This document shows positions 30,401 through 41,900 of a stretch of 64,000 nucleotides of DNA, in pieces. A program made the translations under genes and the position numbers. The DNA comes from Edaphochlamys debaryana (taxonomy: Eukaryota > Chlorophyta > Chlorophyceae > Chlamydomonadales). The stretch lies in the NCBI GenBank assembly GCA_016858145.1, contig JAEHOE010000046.1:62001-126000 (forward strand), read 5' to 3'. A model generated the notes under the pieces. It saw only the letters and a list, made by a program, of their open reading frames with translations, was not told the origin of the DNA and made no database searches. Within the stretch, counting starts at the first letter, position 1; every line of letters begins with the position of its first letter.

Positions 30401-33400
30401 ACCAGCATCAGGCACCAGCTGCTACCCCCCTCTCTACACAGCAGCTTCCGGCAGCGCCCAGCCAGCCTTGCTTGCCATGCGTGCACTGCGCGCTCTAGGT
30501 CCCCACCAACACTGGCCGTTGAGAGCCCACGCCTCGGCCGCCCTCCGCGTCTGTTGCGGCAGCTGTTGCGCCGCCGGCCCCGTTGTGAGCTGTTCCGCTG
30601 CTCCGCTTGGACATTGGGCTTCGCAGCTCCTTGGAACGGCCACAGCAAGCAACACCACCCAGAAATGTGCACCCTTGCTGGCAGAAGTGTGCGCCCCGCA
30701 ACAAAATGCCAGCGAAAGGACTCACCGCCTTTACCTGAGCCGCTGAGCGCGCGAAGCGTCATGGTGGTCAAGCAACACAGCGCCCGAATTCCTTCGCCTT
30801 CGGCCCTACTGCCTGAATCATGCCCCGCAGTCTGCGCCCAAGCTCGGCAGCAGCCCATACACGCGGTACAAGTGCCGTACGCCCGTACTGCCCACCTGGG
30901 TAGTTGGCGCACGCCACGAGGCAGCGCTCGTACAGCGTGACGGTTGCGGTGTGGTCGCCGCGCGCCTCGATGAAATCCAGGTACCGGATCCAGTTGTACA
31001 GCTGAACGCCGTCCAGCGGCTTCACGTGGAAGTACGGCCGGCGGGCGGCCTCCTCGTACGGCTTCCGCTTGGCCAGCTCGGCCTTGGTGGCGTCGTACAG
31101 CTCGTCGTACTGCTTCACCCACACCTGTGGAGGGGAAGAGTCAGGCAAGGGTGAGAGGCGTGACATCCGGAGGCCACGACAGAACTGCTTGGCTGCCCTA
31201 CGCCTCGCTTCCCCACATCTCCTAAGTACAGGCTGAGCCTCCGGACCCAACCAGCTCCGCGGTCCGAAGCCACGGATACCCAATGCAAGGCAGGTGATGA
31301 CGCACCACGGCCCGGCGGACCCACAGTCCCACACCGCGCCCCACGCTCCCCACCTGCTCCCCACACCGCGCCCCCCACAAGACCCCCACCTGCTTCACGT
31401 CATCGTCCGTGATCACGATGGCCTCCTCCTTGGCCTCCTCCTTGGCCTCTTCCTTGACCTCCTCCTTGATCTCCTCCTTGATCTCGGCGCCGTCGCCGTT
31501 GGACGCGGGAGGCGGCGGCGCGGCCTCCTCGCCCTCGCCCTCCGCCTTCACCTCGGCCCCCTCACCCGCCTCCGCCTTGACCTGCGCACGGGGTTTGGAC
31601 CAGCGTCGTAAAATCCTAAGCAGGATCGAGCCGGCCATTGCCCTGACGCTTCCACATTCCAGCCCTGAAACGGGAGCTTCTACGCCCTACCGCACGCAGC
31701 ACCGGCATCCGCACGCCGTGCTCTGTGCTGCTGCCATCTACGCCACGCACCTTGGCTGCGTACCGGTATTCTGGCGGCCCACGCAAAACCCCGTGCCCTC
31801 GCCCCCCAGGCGCAACCGCTGCGGTACAAAGGTGTGCCCACCTTGGCCTCCTCCGCCTTCTTGGCTGCCTCCGCCTCGGCCTTGGCCTTGGCGCGCTGCT
31901 CCGCCCGCTCGCCCTCCAGCCGTACGCGGATAGCGTCGTACTCGTGCGTCTGCAGCAGCTGCGCCGCCGCCAGGGGGTGCGTGTACGACTTGAAGCTGAG
32001 GGGGGGCAGCCGTGGGGGGAGGGAAGGTGCGGGAAGGTGCGGGGTCAGGAACGTGCGATGGAATCCTCAGCCTGCACCCGCCGCCGATGGCCGTGATGGG
32101 TGCACGGATGTGGGTCGGGGCAGAGACGTGCGACCTCGGATCGGACCTGCTGCGGCGACCTACGGCACCCCAACCCCCGCCCCCGGAGCTCGCCCCACCC
32201 CCATAACGCACGGTTCGGGAGGGGCGGGATGGGAGGGGCATCGGCCAACTCACAGACCGGCGTCTATCCACCGGGCCGACGCTTCCCCCGGCTCAAGCGA
32301 GCCCCCCCCCCCGCACACACGCACCTGCTTTCGGGATGGGTCGGGATGGGTCGGGATGGGTCGGGCTTCGGACTCCCAGGGCTTTCGGTTCCGTATCTAC
32401 GACCGGCCGGCTAATTACCGCGCCTACGCTTTCCCTGGCCTTTACACGAGCAGCCCTGAACACGCACCTGCTTTAGAACCGGCTGTAGTACCGCCCAAGC
32501 GCTCCCAACTGCCCTCACGCCCCCATCCCCCGCCCGCGGAGTCCCCTCCCCCCACACGCACCTGCTGTAGTAGCGGTCCAGGTCGCGCACGGGGCACGCC
32601 AGCACGCGGGAGTAGAGCGCGGCGATGTGGTGCGTGGAGCCCTTCTCCTGGGGGGTGGGGTGGAGCGGAGGGCAGGGCAGGCGGGGGTGTCGTCAGTGCG
32701 GCGAAGGCGAGCTGTGTGCGGTGGGGGGATCGGCAGGGGCGGTCTGGGCATGCCGAGGGCCCAAAGGAGGCTCAGTGGGCCAGGCGCGGGCCAGGCTGAC
32801 TGCGCCTTAGTAATGCTCAGCCGTTCACCTCCTCCACACGAACAGCCTGCACCCGGCCATGCCGCCCCGCCTGGTCAACCCTCTCTCAACCATGCCCCCC
32901 CCTGCACCACGCCTGCCACCCCCCTGCCCCACACCTGCTCAAAAGCCAGGTCCATCACACCGCCCATATTGCACAACTTGTCCATTCACATAATGCCATC
33001 GGCTCCTTCCGCCCCCCTCAACCCCACCTGCTCGAAGGCCAGGTACTTGTCCCACAGCGTGTGCGCGTTGAAGTCAGTTGCCACGTAGGCCAGGCCGCGC
33101 TCGTAGATGCTGCGGAGGAGGAGGGGAGGAGGGGGGAGGGCCAGCGTGGGCGCAGCACAGGGCGCTCAGTGCTGCACGGTGGCCCAGGCCCTGCTGCGGC
33201 CCCAGCCCCATCACCTCATCCGACACGTGCCCTGCGCGCGGAAAACCCACCGCCTCCCACTTCCGCCCACCTCCACGACCGCCCGGCTCCACCCCGTGCA
33301 GACCCTCCCCTACCCCCGCACGCCAACCCGGCCCCTCTCATGCGCCCCCCCTCCTGCCTGCGCTCCCCCCGCTCACACGACCCTCTCCTGCCCCACCCCG

Positions 33401-34557
33401 CGCACCCCACCCCCCTCAACCGCCTACATCGGGCTCGCTGGCTGCCGCTCCCCCCCTCCCCACCCGGCCTCCCCCCTCTTCCCATTCCCTCCCCGCTCAC
33501 GCGCGCACGTCGTCCGCCGAGGCGTCCGGCTGCGCCTTACGGAACGCGGCGTAGTGCGCCCACAGGTCGGCCGAGTAGGGGGTGGCGGCCACACCCCGCT
33601 CGTACACGTGCGCCGCCACGTCCGTGTTGCCGTGGCGGATCTACGTAAAAGGGGGGGATCGGTGGGCACGAGCGCAGTTGGCATCCGACGGGCGCGCTCG
33701 GCCTCCCAGCTCCCGCCGCCTCTCCCTCCCCAGTCTTCCCCAGACCAGCCTCCCCAGCCCGGTACTGCAGTACTCCGCTTCGTACCCCATCCCCCGCCCT
33801 GCCCCGAGGCCCCCCACACCTCTGCGTCCGCGTACTTCTTCCAGTAGCCGTAGCACAGGGGGTACTCGGCCAGGAAGGCGTCGTAGGCCTGGCGCACCTT
33901 GGCCAGCTGGTCGTGGGGCTGCGGGGGGGCGGGGGGTGGAGGGGGTGGGGGGGAGGGGTGGAGGGGGGGTGGAGCTTGGGGTGGAGGGGGGATGAGGTTG
34001 GGGGGGAGGGAGGAGGGGAGCGCGAGGGGAGCGGGAGGACGTGTGTGGGGGGGGAGGGGAAGAGGGGAGAGGGGAAGTCGAGGATGGTCAGGGCCCAGAG
34101 CAGTGGGCCACGAGGGCTTGGGAGCAGTTTCGGAAGATGGGCTGCGGTCCCTGCCTCTGGGTTCACCGACGAGGGGCGGGTATGGGCGACCGGCCAGCAC
34201 CACGGCTCGCCGCATGCCTTACTCCCGCCAGGCCCCCCAAGCCCCTCACCAGGCGATCAGCGATGCCTAGAAGGGCGGTCCACGTGTTGAAGTCCTGCGT
34301 GTCCGCCTGCACGCTGGCCCATTTCTGGTTGAAGGCCTCCACGTCCGGGTTCGGCGGAGCAGCTGCACGGACATGTTACGCAGGGTGATCAGCCTACGAA
34401 TTCTTCGTCGCTAGGAGCCGAGCAGGCTGAGGGAGCACACAAGTGCGCCCATGTTCTAGAGCGCACCAGGAGGGGCCGCCTCAGGCGCCGGGGTGGTCTC
34501 CTGAGGCGCAGCAGCAGCGGCTGCAGCCTGATCAGCCTCCTGCATGGTCGCGTCCAT
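27500..34557 (-). CDS. PRPF39: Pre-mRNA-processing factor 39 (U1 snRNP, HAT repeats)
   Basis: Fifteen exons close in phase to 727 aa: 34557-34467, 34362-34250, 33918-33820, 33640-33501, 33109-33028, 32647-32562, 31995-31842, 31581-31390, 31124-30896, 29880-29712, 29480-29402, 29019-28873, 28532-28411, 28219-28105, 27865-27500. HAT helices are plain: [106 protein letters not shown]39 family proteins help U1 snRNP engage the 5' splice site in the nucleus. Unusual parts are an inserted Lys/Glu segment ([20 protein letters not shown], exon 8) and a C-terminal Ala/Tyr/Gly/Pro-rich tail ending GYGYSGYGY. Start ATG 34557 faces the TOM6 gene across a 244-bp divergent promoter. Confidence 0.93.
32331..32365 (+). 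repeat. 10-bp minisatellite in a PRPF39 intron
   Basis: TCGGGATGGG is repeated three times in tandem with a partial fourth unit, in the intron between exons 6 and 7. Confidence 0.8.
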
Positions 34558-34801
34558 CGCAGGAGCGCTGGTCTCGCAAATGTTGAGGAGTGAGCCGCTA
34601 ACGAACAAAGGCCGTGTTCCGCTAGCTGCTATGGAAAATATACGCGTGTGCTGCTCTGAGGGTGAAGGGCCTGAACTTGAGAGGGCGTCGCGGGTTGGTG
34701 CATGCAGCGCCCGGGTCCATTCCCCCCAGTTCGCGCGCAGAGACGGTACTCTCGCCCTCAAACACACAGCCAACCGGCCAGCTTTTAACACACCCGCAAC
34801 C
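34558..34801. promoter_or_regulatory. Divergent promoter of PRPF39 and TOM6
   Basis: The two start codons are 244 nt apart on opposite strands, so the interval must carry both promoters and both 5' leaders. No clear TATA box is seen. Confidence 0.6.
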
Positions 34802-34942
34802 ATGTTGATGGCACCGCGCCGCCCCGACAAGAAGAAGGCCCAGCGCGAGCTGCGGCAGAGCCTGGTCCTCTTCGGCACCATCGTTTTCTCTGCTAGGGCC
34901 ATTCCCTACATTCTGCACCTCTACCAGATGGCCTCTTCGTAA
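34802..34942 (+). CDS. TOM6: TOM6, small subunit of the mitochondrial outer-membrane translocase
   Basis: Single-exon 46-aa frame from ATG 34802 (a second Met is codon 3). The pattern RRPDKKKAQRELRQSLVLFG then ARAIPYILHLY matches plant TOM6 (RKPDK...LRTHV..FG....IRAAPYIL), a tail-anchored component that stabilises the TOM40 import channel. The basic N-terminal part faces the cytosol and residues 21-40 form the membrane segment. The plant acidic C-terminal tail is missing. The TAA stop overlaps a perfect donor-like GTAAGC (34939). The next start codon on the same strand is only 59 nt after the stop and no TGTAA lies between. Confidence 0.85.
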   Translation: MLMAPRRPDKKKAQRELRQSLVLFGTIVFSARAIPYILHLYQMASS

Positions 34943-35001
34943 GCAGCTGCCTCGTCCCGTGGTGCCCTCTGGTTTGGCTTTCGGCGGGCTTGGATCCGCA
35001 G

Positions 35002-36129
35002 ATGGCCGACCGGGGGCGGGCTGGAGCCGAGGCGGGGGCCGCTGGCCAAGGCGGGCGATCAAAGAAGCAGTCGCAAGCTGATGCTAAGGCGGGCCGCCGG
35101 AGGCACGCGCTTGGGCGGCCTCTCACCCAGGCTGAGGAGGTGGAAACCAAAAATCCCATCAGCCTCGTGCGACTCCGCTATGATGGTGCGGTCAAGGAGG
35201 GCCAGGACGACCCCAGCCGTGTATCCCTGTCAAAGGTGCACAAGGCGGCGCAGCTCGTGCTCAGCGAGGACCGTCTGTCGGTGACGGGATGCAAGGGCTT
35301 CCGCACCGCGCGCGGCTCCCACGGCGCCCACGAAGGCGCGCTGTACTGCGAGGTGACCATCACGCGGATGGGCAAGACGGGGCACTGCCGCCTCGGCTGG
35401 TGCACGCGCAAGGCGGAGCTGCAGGCGCCGGTGGGGTATGACACGTTTGGCTTCGCCTACCGGGATGTCGATGGCTCCCGCGTCTCGGCCGGCCTGCGCG
35501 AGCCGTACGGCGCGCCCTTCAAGGAGGGCGACGTCGTGGGCATGTACATCTACCTGCCTCGCGGCGGCCGCACGCTGGAGCCCCAGGCCAACGAGTACAC
35601 CCGGTACAAGGGCAAATGGATGCGCGTGGAGGACCCGGAGCCGACGCCCGAGCCGTTGCGCGGCGCGGTCATTGCGTTCTCGGTCAACGGCGTTGACCAG
35701 GGCGTGGCGTTCCGTGACTTCAACGAGGGCACCTACTACCCCGCCGTCTCGCTCTACACCATGCCGGAGCAGACGGAAGGCGCGACCGTGAACCTCAACT
35801 TCGGCCCCAGCTTCCGCTTCCCGCCGCCCCAGCCCGAAGGCTGCCCCGCCGCGGGCCCGGTCTCAGACCTGGCCCTGCCACCGCTCTCATCCGCTGCGTT
35901 GGCTGGCGTAGCGCTGGGCGGCGGCGTCCTCCCGCTGACTGAGGTGCCGGCGGCGGAGGTGGGAGTCCTGGACGTGGCGATGGGGGAGGCAGGAGCGCAG
36001 GAGTGGGCAGGGCCGGGGGTGAAGCTGGAGGCAGGCGAGGCGGCGATGGGGGCGGGCATGGGTGTGGAGGGCGTGGACGTGGGGAATGTGGACGGGGAGG
36101 CGCAGGTCGCTGAGGTCAAGGCCGAGTGA
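35002..36129 (+). CDS. ASH2: ASH2/Bre2-type SPRY protein of the COMPASS H3K4 methyltransferase complex
   Basis: Intronless 375-aa frame from ATG 35002. After a basic N-terminus (RSKKQSQ...RRRH) the SPRY core begins near residue 75 and runs to about 275. Segments include LSEDRLSVTGCKGFRTARGS, GALYCEVTITRMGKTGHCRL, GYDTFGFAYRDVDGSR, FKEGDVVGMYIYLP, VIAFSVNGVDQGVAFRD and NLNFGPSFRFPPP. These match ASH2L/Bre2, which with RbBP5 stimulates SET1/MLL H3K4 methylation in the nucleus. There is no PHD or winged-helix region, as in short plant ASH2R-like forms. The C-terminal 100 residues are Ala/Gly/Glu-rich. The start lies 59 nt after the TOM6 stop, suggesting a shared transcript. Confidence 0.9.
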   Translation: MADRGRAGAEAGAAGQGGRSKKQSQADAKAGRRRHALGRPLTQAEEVETKNPISLVRLRYDGAVKEGQDDPSRVSLSKVHKAAQLVLSEDRLSVTGCKGFRTARGSHGAHEGALYCEVTITRMGKTGHCRLGWCTRKAELQAPVGYDTFGFAYRDVDGSRVSAGLREPYGAPFKEGDVVGMYIYLPRGGRTLEPQANEYTRYKGKWMRVEDPEPTPEPLRGAVIAFSVNGVDQGVAFRDFNEGTYYPAVSLYTMPEQTEGATVNLNFGPSFRFPPPQPEGCPAAGPVSDLALPPLSSAALAGVALGGGVLPLTEVPAAEVGVLDVAMGEAGAQEWAGPGVKLEAGEAAMGAGMGVEGVDVGNVDGEAQVAEVKAE

Positions 36130-37661
36130 TGTTTGGATTGCGGTTCCCTTGTTCTGGAGCTTCTGGTTGTGCGGCTTTTGGGGTAGCGCAGATAGGCTGC
36201 AGTGCTGCGGTTGGGATGCGAGTTTTCGCTGTGGTTGTTGTCGTTTTGACGGACACAGGACCAGTCGAGGGCATGGGGGGCATGGCTGCGCGTGGTGGGA
36301 GCTAGCACAGGTTCACAGTTGCAGTGGGACTATCGTTGTAGGCTGAAGGAGTGACAACGCAGTCTTCCGCATCCGCATGACGGACGGTTGGCATTCCAGA
36401 CCCGGTGCGGTTGCGCAGACGTGCCTGTAGCGCTACGGCTGAAGCTCTGTGCCCCTGTCTCGATACCTCTGGCGCAGTAAAGTTGCGACCACCACTATCC
36501 CCGGGTGCTCCTGCCCTTCACAGCTCTCCGTCTGGCAGCAAGGAACCGCTAGCACTCGCACATGAGCAGCGGCTGATGGAATGGCAGCGGTCAGACAGGG
36601 AATGCGGGTGGCTTGCCTGTGGGGTGTTGTCTTGGTGGCAGGCCCAGCGGCAGGCTTCGCACTGTACAGCATCCGGCGTGGTGGCTGCCCAAGATTGCCC
36701 AAGAAGTAGCCGAGGGGCATGGCAGTAGTCGCGCGAAGAGTCTTACATACCGATCATTCAAGGCTTGTGACCGTTGTCGGAGTCCCACCGTGGGACCAGG
36801 GCCTCAGTAGCAAACCAGCCGGCACAGACGCCGTAGGGGGAAGCGGTCAGCTTCATGCCTCCACGCCGGCCTACCCACCATCCTCAGACAGTAGGGCTCT
36901 GCCCTCTGCCCCCAACTGACAAAGGCACCTTCAATCTCGCAAGCACTAGCACAAGCAACTCCCTAACAGCCAGCCACACTTGCTTCGGGTCCAGAAGCAG
37001 TGGGATAAGTGTCAGTGCCGTCACACAGGCCTCGCACAAGCCTTCAAGTGGTAGACACTGCATTCTAGCAGTCCATCGACTGCATCCCCTTCCAACCGAG
37101 CGTTGATAACAGATTGCACGTCGGTTGGTCCCACATTGAGCACTGCGTGCAGCAGCCCGGCCCGGGTGGGGGGGATGCGAGTTTTGACCCCTGGTGAATG
37201 CTGCGTCGCTCGCTTCCAAGTCGCACGCCCCTTCCACATCTCCTAACCACCATGCATCATTGCGTGCACTGCAGCCTGGCAGTTCTGATGAATACATACA
37301 CAGCTGCCACTGATCCACAGCCTAAAAGTGTCGCCATCAATGCGGTATGCGCGGTCTGCACGCGAAGCGACTTGCCAGCACAGGCAGGAGCCGCGCCTCC
37401 TCTAACACATGACATGAACAGCCCTCAACCTAAAGGCTACGGGCTGCAAAGCAACCTCCTGCCACCTGCGAAAGAGCCTACCGTGGGCACGTTTCAGCGC
37501 CCCTAACCCAGATCTAAGTTACTCAAGTTAACGACATGAAAGCTGCAGGTTTGTGTGTGATGCGCATGACCGGTGAGTGGTACACCCTCGTGAGGCGCAC
37601 GTTGCAAGTAAGTCTGCTGTCTGAAAGGCACACACGGGCGCTACGTCCTTGCCCTCCGCCC
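36130..37661. other. Convergent intergenic region (ASH2 and LRR-membrane gene 3' ends)
   Basis: No coding exon was recognised. TTACA at 36743-36747 is a minus-strand TGTAA and could be the poly(A) signal of the LRR gene, giving a 3'-UTR of about 0.9 kb. No + strand TGTAA was found after ASH2. Confidence 0.4.
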
Positions 37662-38909
37662 TTATCCCCGCCCCGCCTCCTCCTCACCACCGCCACCCCG
37701 CCCAGCCGCCTTGGCCTCGGCCGCCGCCTGGGCTTGCAGCTTGACCTCCGCCGCCGCCCGGGCCGCCGCTCGCACCGCCACGCGGTACGGATAGCGACAC
37801 ACGGCATGCTCCCAAGCAGTCATTTCAAAGAACCAGTCCAGGGCTAGCAGCAACACGCCAGCTAGGGCGGTTGCGTTCGCAGCCAGGAATAGCCACGGGT
37901 ACGGCACGGCGTCACGGCCCCACTGGTAGCCCATGCCGTACACGATGCCGACGAAGATCGCGACCGGCACGCAGTACGCCCATGCGGCCACGTGCGTGTG
38001 CAGGCCCAGGAACAGCCCCGCCCACAGCCGTACAGTCCCAATCCACCGCTCGAGCCGAGCACCCAGGGAGGAGCTGGCGGCGGCGGCTTCCTCGGTGGCG
38101 GCGTTGAAGGCCGCCGCGCCGCGGGACGTTGGCGCCGGCGACGCATCCGGGCCTCGGGGTGTGGCAGCGGTGCTGGCGGCGGCGCTGGCCGCCGCCGCGG
38201 CGTCAAGCGGGACCCTCAAGGGCGCCGCGCCGGGTGTAGTCGCGGCGGGTGTCGCGCGCGGCGTAGGCCAGCCGCCACGGGGCGTCTGAGCCGGAGTGGC
38301 AGGCCCCGGCGCGACGCGCCTGGAGAAGCGCTTGTGCAGCCGCTTGCCCCAGCTGCCCAGGGCCTTGGCGATGCTGTGGCTCACGATCAAGAGTACGGCG
38401 AGCGGGCCCAGGACGTACACCAGCAGCGGGCCCACCAGGGACCAACCGCCGATGGCCAGCGCGCTCAGGCACGTGCGAGCGCCACGTGATCGCCAGCCCG
38501 ACCCCGGCGGACCGAACGTGTGGTCCCGGAGGTAAGACCCCACCACACGTAGCGCCTCGGGCTGGAGTCGGTGCACTCGGGCAGAGCCGGACTGGTGCAA
38601 TGGCGCCTGCGGGCCCGCGTCCGCGCTGGCGGCAGCGGCGGAGCCGGCGGAGGCGGCAGAGCCGGCGGCGGTGGAGGCGTCAGCGGCCTGGGCCTGCCGC
38701 GGCGTAGCGGCGGCGGAGGCCGCGGCGGTGGCAGCGGCGGCAGAGGTGCTGTTGCCGCGGCCGGACTGGCCCGCCAGCATTGCGCGTGTGGCAGCCGACG
38801 GGGCGCGGTCCAGAGTGCGGTCGGCGCCCATCGACATGCCGCGGCGGCTGGCGGTCAAGGCGGGCAAGCCCGTGCTAGGCACCCCGCCGTCGGTTGCACG
38901 GGTCGGGCC

Positions 38910-38956
<47 letters not shown>

Positions 38957-41900
38957 GGCTGATGGAGTTGCGTGCTGGGCCCAGTATGGCGCCCGCGTCG
39001 GAGACGGCGCCGCCGGCGGTGGTGGCGGCGGAGGTCTCGGGCGTGCCGACGCCGCTGCGGGAGGTCAGGCGGCTGGGGGAGCGGACGCGGCGGGACCCGT
39101 GGGAGGAGGTGGGGCCGGCGAGGTTGCGGCGGGAGGGCCGCGTGCTAGACCGGACAAGCTGGCTTTGGCCGCCTGCATCTGCCTGTGCGTCGGGGTTCGC
39201 GGTCGAGTCTGGGCTCGCCTGCGCGCCGCCGCCGGTACGGGCCGCGCCTGGCGGCGACTGGCGCGCCGTAGGGCTGGGAGCCGGGGGTGGGGCGGCCAGC
39301 CCGGTGGCGCCGCGGGCAGCGGAGGAGGCCTTCCGCAGCGGTGGAGGCGTGGAGTGGCGCGTGGGGGTGTCTGCGCCGGGGCCGCTGCCCCTGGCGCCGC
39401 CCCCACTGCCGCCGCTGCCCTGATGCCTAGCCGGTGAGGCGGCGCCGGGAGAGGCGGGCGAGCCGTCGGTCTGCCGGCGGGACGACGGCGACCCCTCCAG
39501 CGCCTCCGCCAGGGGCCCCGGCGCCGCCGCCGCGTCCCCTGGCGACCACCAGCCATGTGGGTCATTACGATCCCAACCGCTCTCCGCCGCCTGCGCCACC
39601 TCGCCACTGCCTGCCATGCGACACCCGTCCAGGCCCGCGCCCGTTCTGGGCCCCACAGCGGTTGGGCCCAGCGAGGAAGGGACCCGAGTCATGCCCGCGG
39701 GCGGCAAGTAGGGAGGGTGGGAAGCGAGCGAGCCGACTCCGCCTTCGCTCGCGGCACGGGCCGGGCTGAAGACGGCAGCCTGAGACGTCCACTGCCGGCC
39801 AGGCGCGCCGCCCTCTGTGGTCCGCGTCGGCGGCGGCGGCGGCGCAGCAGGCGGCGGCGGCGGTGCTGGCGGCGGATGCGGCAGCACTTGCACAAGCTCC
39901 GCCGGGGCCTCGCCGGCCTCCGCCACCGGCCTGCCGTAGCTGGCTCCGCCGGCAGGGGAACGGAACTGGGCCCCGCCGCCGCTGCCGCCAGCGGAGGCTG
40001 GGCTGACGGGGCCGCCGGAGGCGCCGCCGCTGGCTGGGTAGCTGTTGCCCAGGGACGCTGGCGGCACCGCTGCGGCCGCACGGGGCGTGTCTGCGGCCGA
40101 GCCGAAGCCGTGACCCGGTGCGCCGCCACTGGGGGACCCAGCGCCGGAGTGTGGCCCTGGAGACTGGGCCGCTGACGGCCGCTGCAGCGTCGTGCGCACG
40201 GGAACCGGCATCACGGAGGCGCCCCCCAGGGACCTGCTGCTGAAGCGACCACGTGAAGGGCTAGCGTTGAGCGCGCGGACGTCGTACGCCGGCGCCGCGG
40301 AGGGGTAGGACCAGTCCTCGGCGGCTTCACCCGTGGGCTGGCGGCGCGGCGGGCCGCTGGCGGAGGCGTCCGCCGGGGCCATGGCCGCCCGGATACGGTC
40401 GTTGCCGCTGCCGCTGCTGCCGCCGCCGCTGGCGCTGGCGGTGACGCTGCCGCCGCTGCTGACGCGGATCTCTGGCGCCGCTGAGCCGCCGCCGGCGGGG
40501 CCCTTCTTGCCGGCGACCTGAGCCAATTTGGCCTCCAAGGCCTCCTCGGAGTTGGCGTTGTCCTCGTCACGAGGGCCGCCGCCGCCGCTGCCGCCGCCGC
40601 TGGAGGCCAGGCGCTGCTGCGCCGCGCGTACGGCCTGCCCGACCAGCTGTACGGACATGGTCCCCGCCAACTGCTGCGTGGCGCGCATCAGGAAAAGAGT
40701 GAGGCCGATCGCAAGCGCCCCGCAGACGATCGGGAAGATGTACACGCGCGGCAGGCACGAGATGTACTCGATCTGGCAGTATTCGAGGCGGCAGGGGCGA
40801 GTGAGCGCGAAAACCAGTCCGATGGCGCCGAGGTGTACGGCAGTCGCGATGACAAATCGTACGATCGGGCCCCACGGGACCTCGTTGAAGAGCCACATGA
40901 TGGACGCGCTCCACGCCTCAGCGACCGCACCGCCGTACACGCTCAACCGCTGTACGGCCTCGCGTGAGTAACTGCGTGCGTGCGCCACGACAATGATCTT
41001 CGCCATGCCGTTCGTACTGCCTGCACCGCTTGCGTTCCCTACGGAGGACTGGGCCAGGCTGGCGCCGCCGCCGCTTGCAGGAGTGCTGGCGGCGCCGCCG
41101 GCGCTTGCCCCAGCCGAAGGTGATGCCGCGGGACCCGGCGTTGACTGCGGTGAAGGAGGGAAGAAGGCACGGGCAAGAGTAAGCACCCCTGCTACAGGCA
41201 TTGTGTCATAGCCACACCCATGTAGACCGCACACGACCTATGAACACGAACACCAGCACATTAAAACTCTCTTCCATGCGGCATGCGCCATGTGTGGCCA
41301 ACCAGCCCTCCCGCTCGTACCGGATCAGGCCGCGGAAGCAAAGGCTCCCCGTCAGAAGCGGCGGCCGGGTCCGGCGCTCCCGGAAGCGCCGCCGTCGCTT
41401 CCGCCACGGCTCCCGCCGCCGCTGGCGGCGGTGCGGGCCGCGGCGTCACGGCCTGAGACGCTGGCGGCGGCGACGACGAGGGCGTGGTCGAGGCCGTGCA
41501 GGCCGAGGCGCCCCCGGTGCTGCGGTTCTGCCCAGCGTCGCCCTCGGGCGCGACTTTGGTTTTTGTATCACGGAGTTGCATGAGGCCGTGGATTGCGGAT
41601 GCCAGCAACAGGGCGATGGCCGCCGCGCCGTACGACCCCCAAAGCCACAGCAGGTCGGGCAGGGGGTAGAAGGAGGTGCAGGCGTTACGGTGGATCGAGA
41701 AGCGCAGCCCGCGCGAGGCCGCCACGGCGTAGGCGCTGCCGCGCGGCGGCGTCAGGCGCGGGTTGCCGTACAGCAGGATGCCGTACGGAAACGTTTTGCC
41801 GTCGCCCCTGTCCATCCGTACGTTGACGGCGTGGTCCAGGTCCCAGGCGACGCCGTCGAAGCCGCACTCGTCTGACATGAAGGCGTACTGCGATGTGTAC

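Noticed and set aside
33936..34075. G-rich purine tract as a possible regulatory element
   Set aside because: It is a simple low-complexity intron of PRPF39; nothing beyond composition supports a function.
41145..41320. Treating 37662-41234 as a separate gene from the LRR gene
   Set aside because: Donor CCG/GTACGA and acceptor CCGCAG/TCA join in phase 0 and the supposed separate start (MCGLHGCGYDT) lies in the intron; a single gene is simpler, though not proven.
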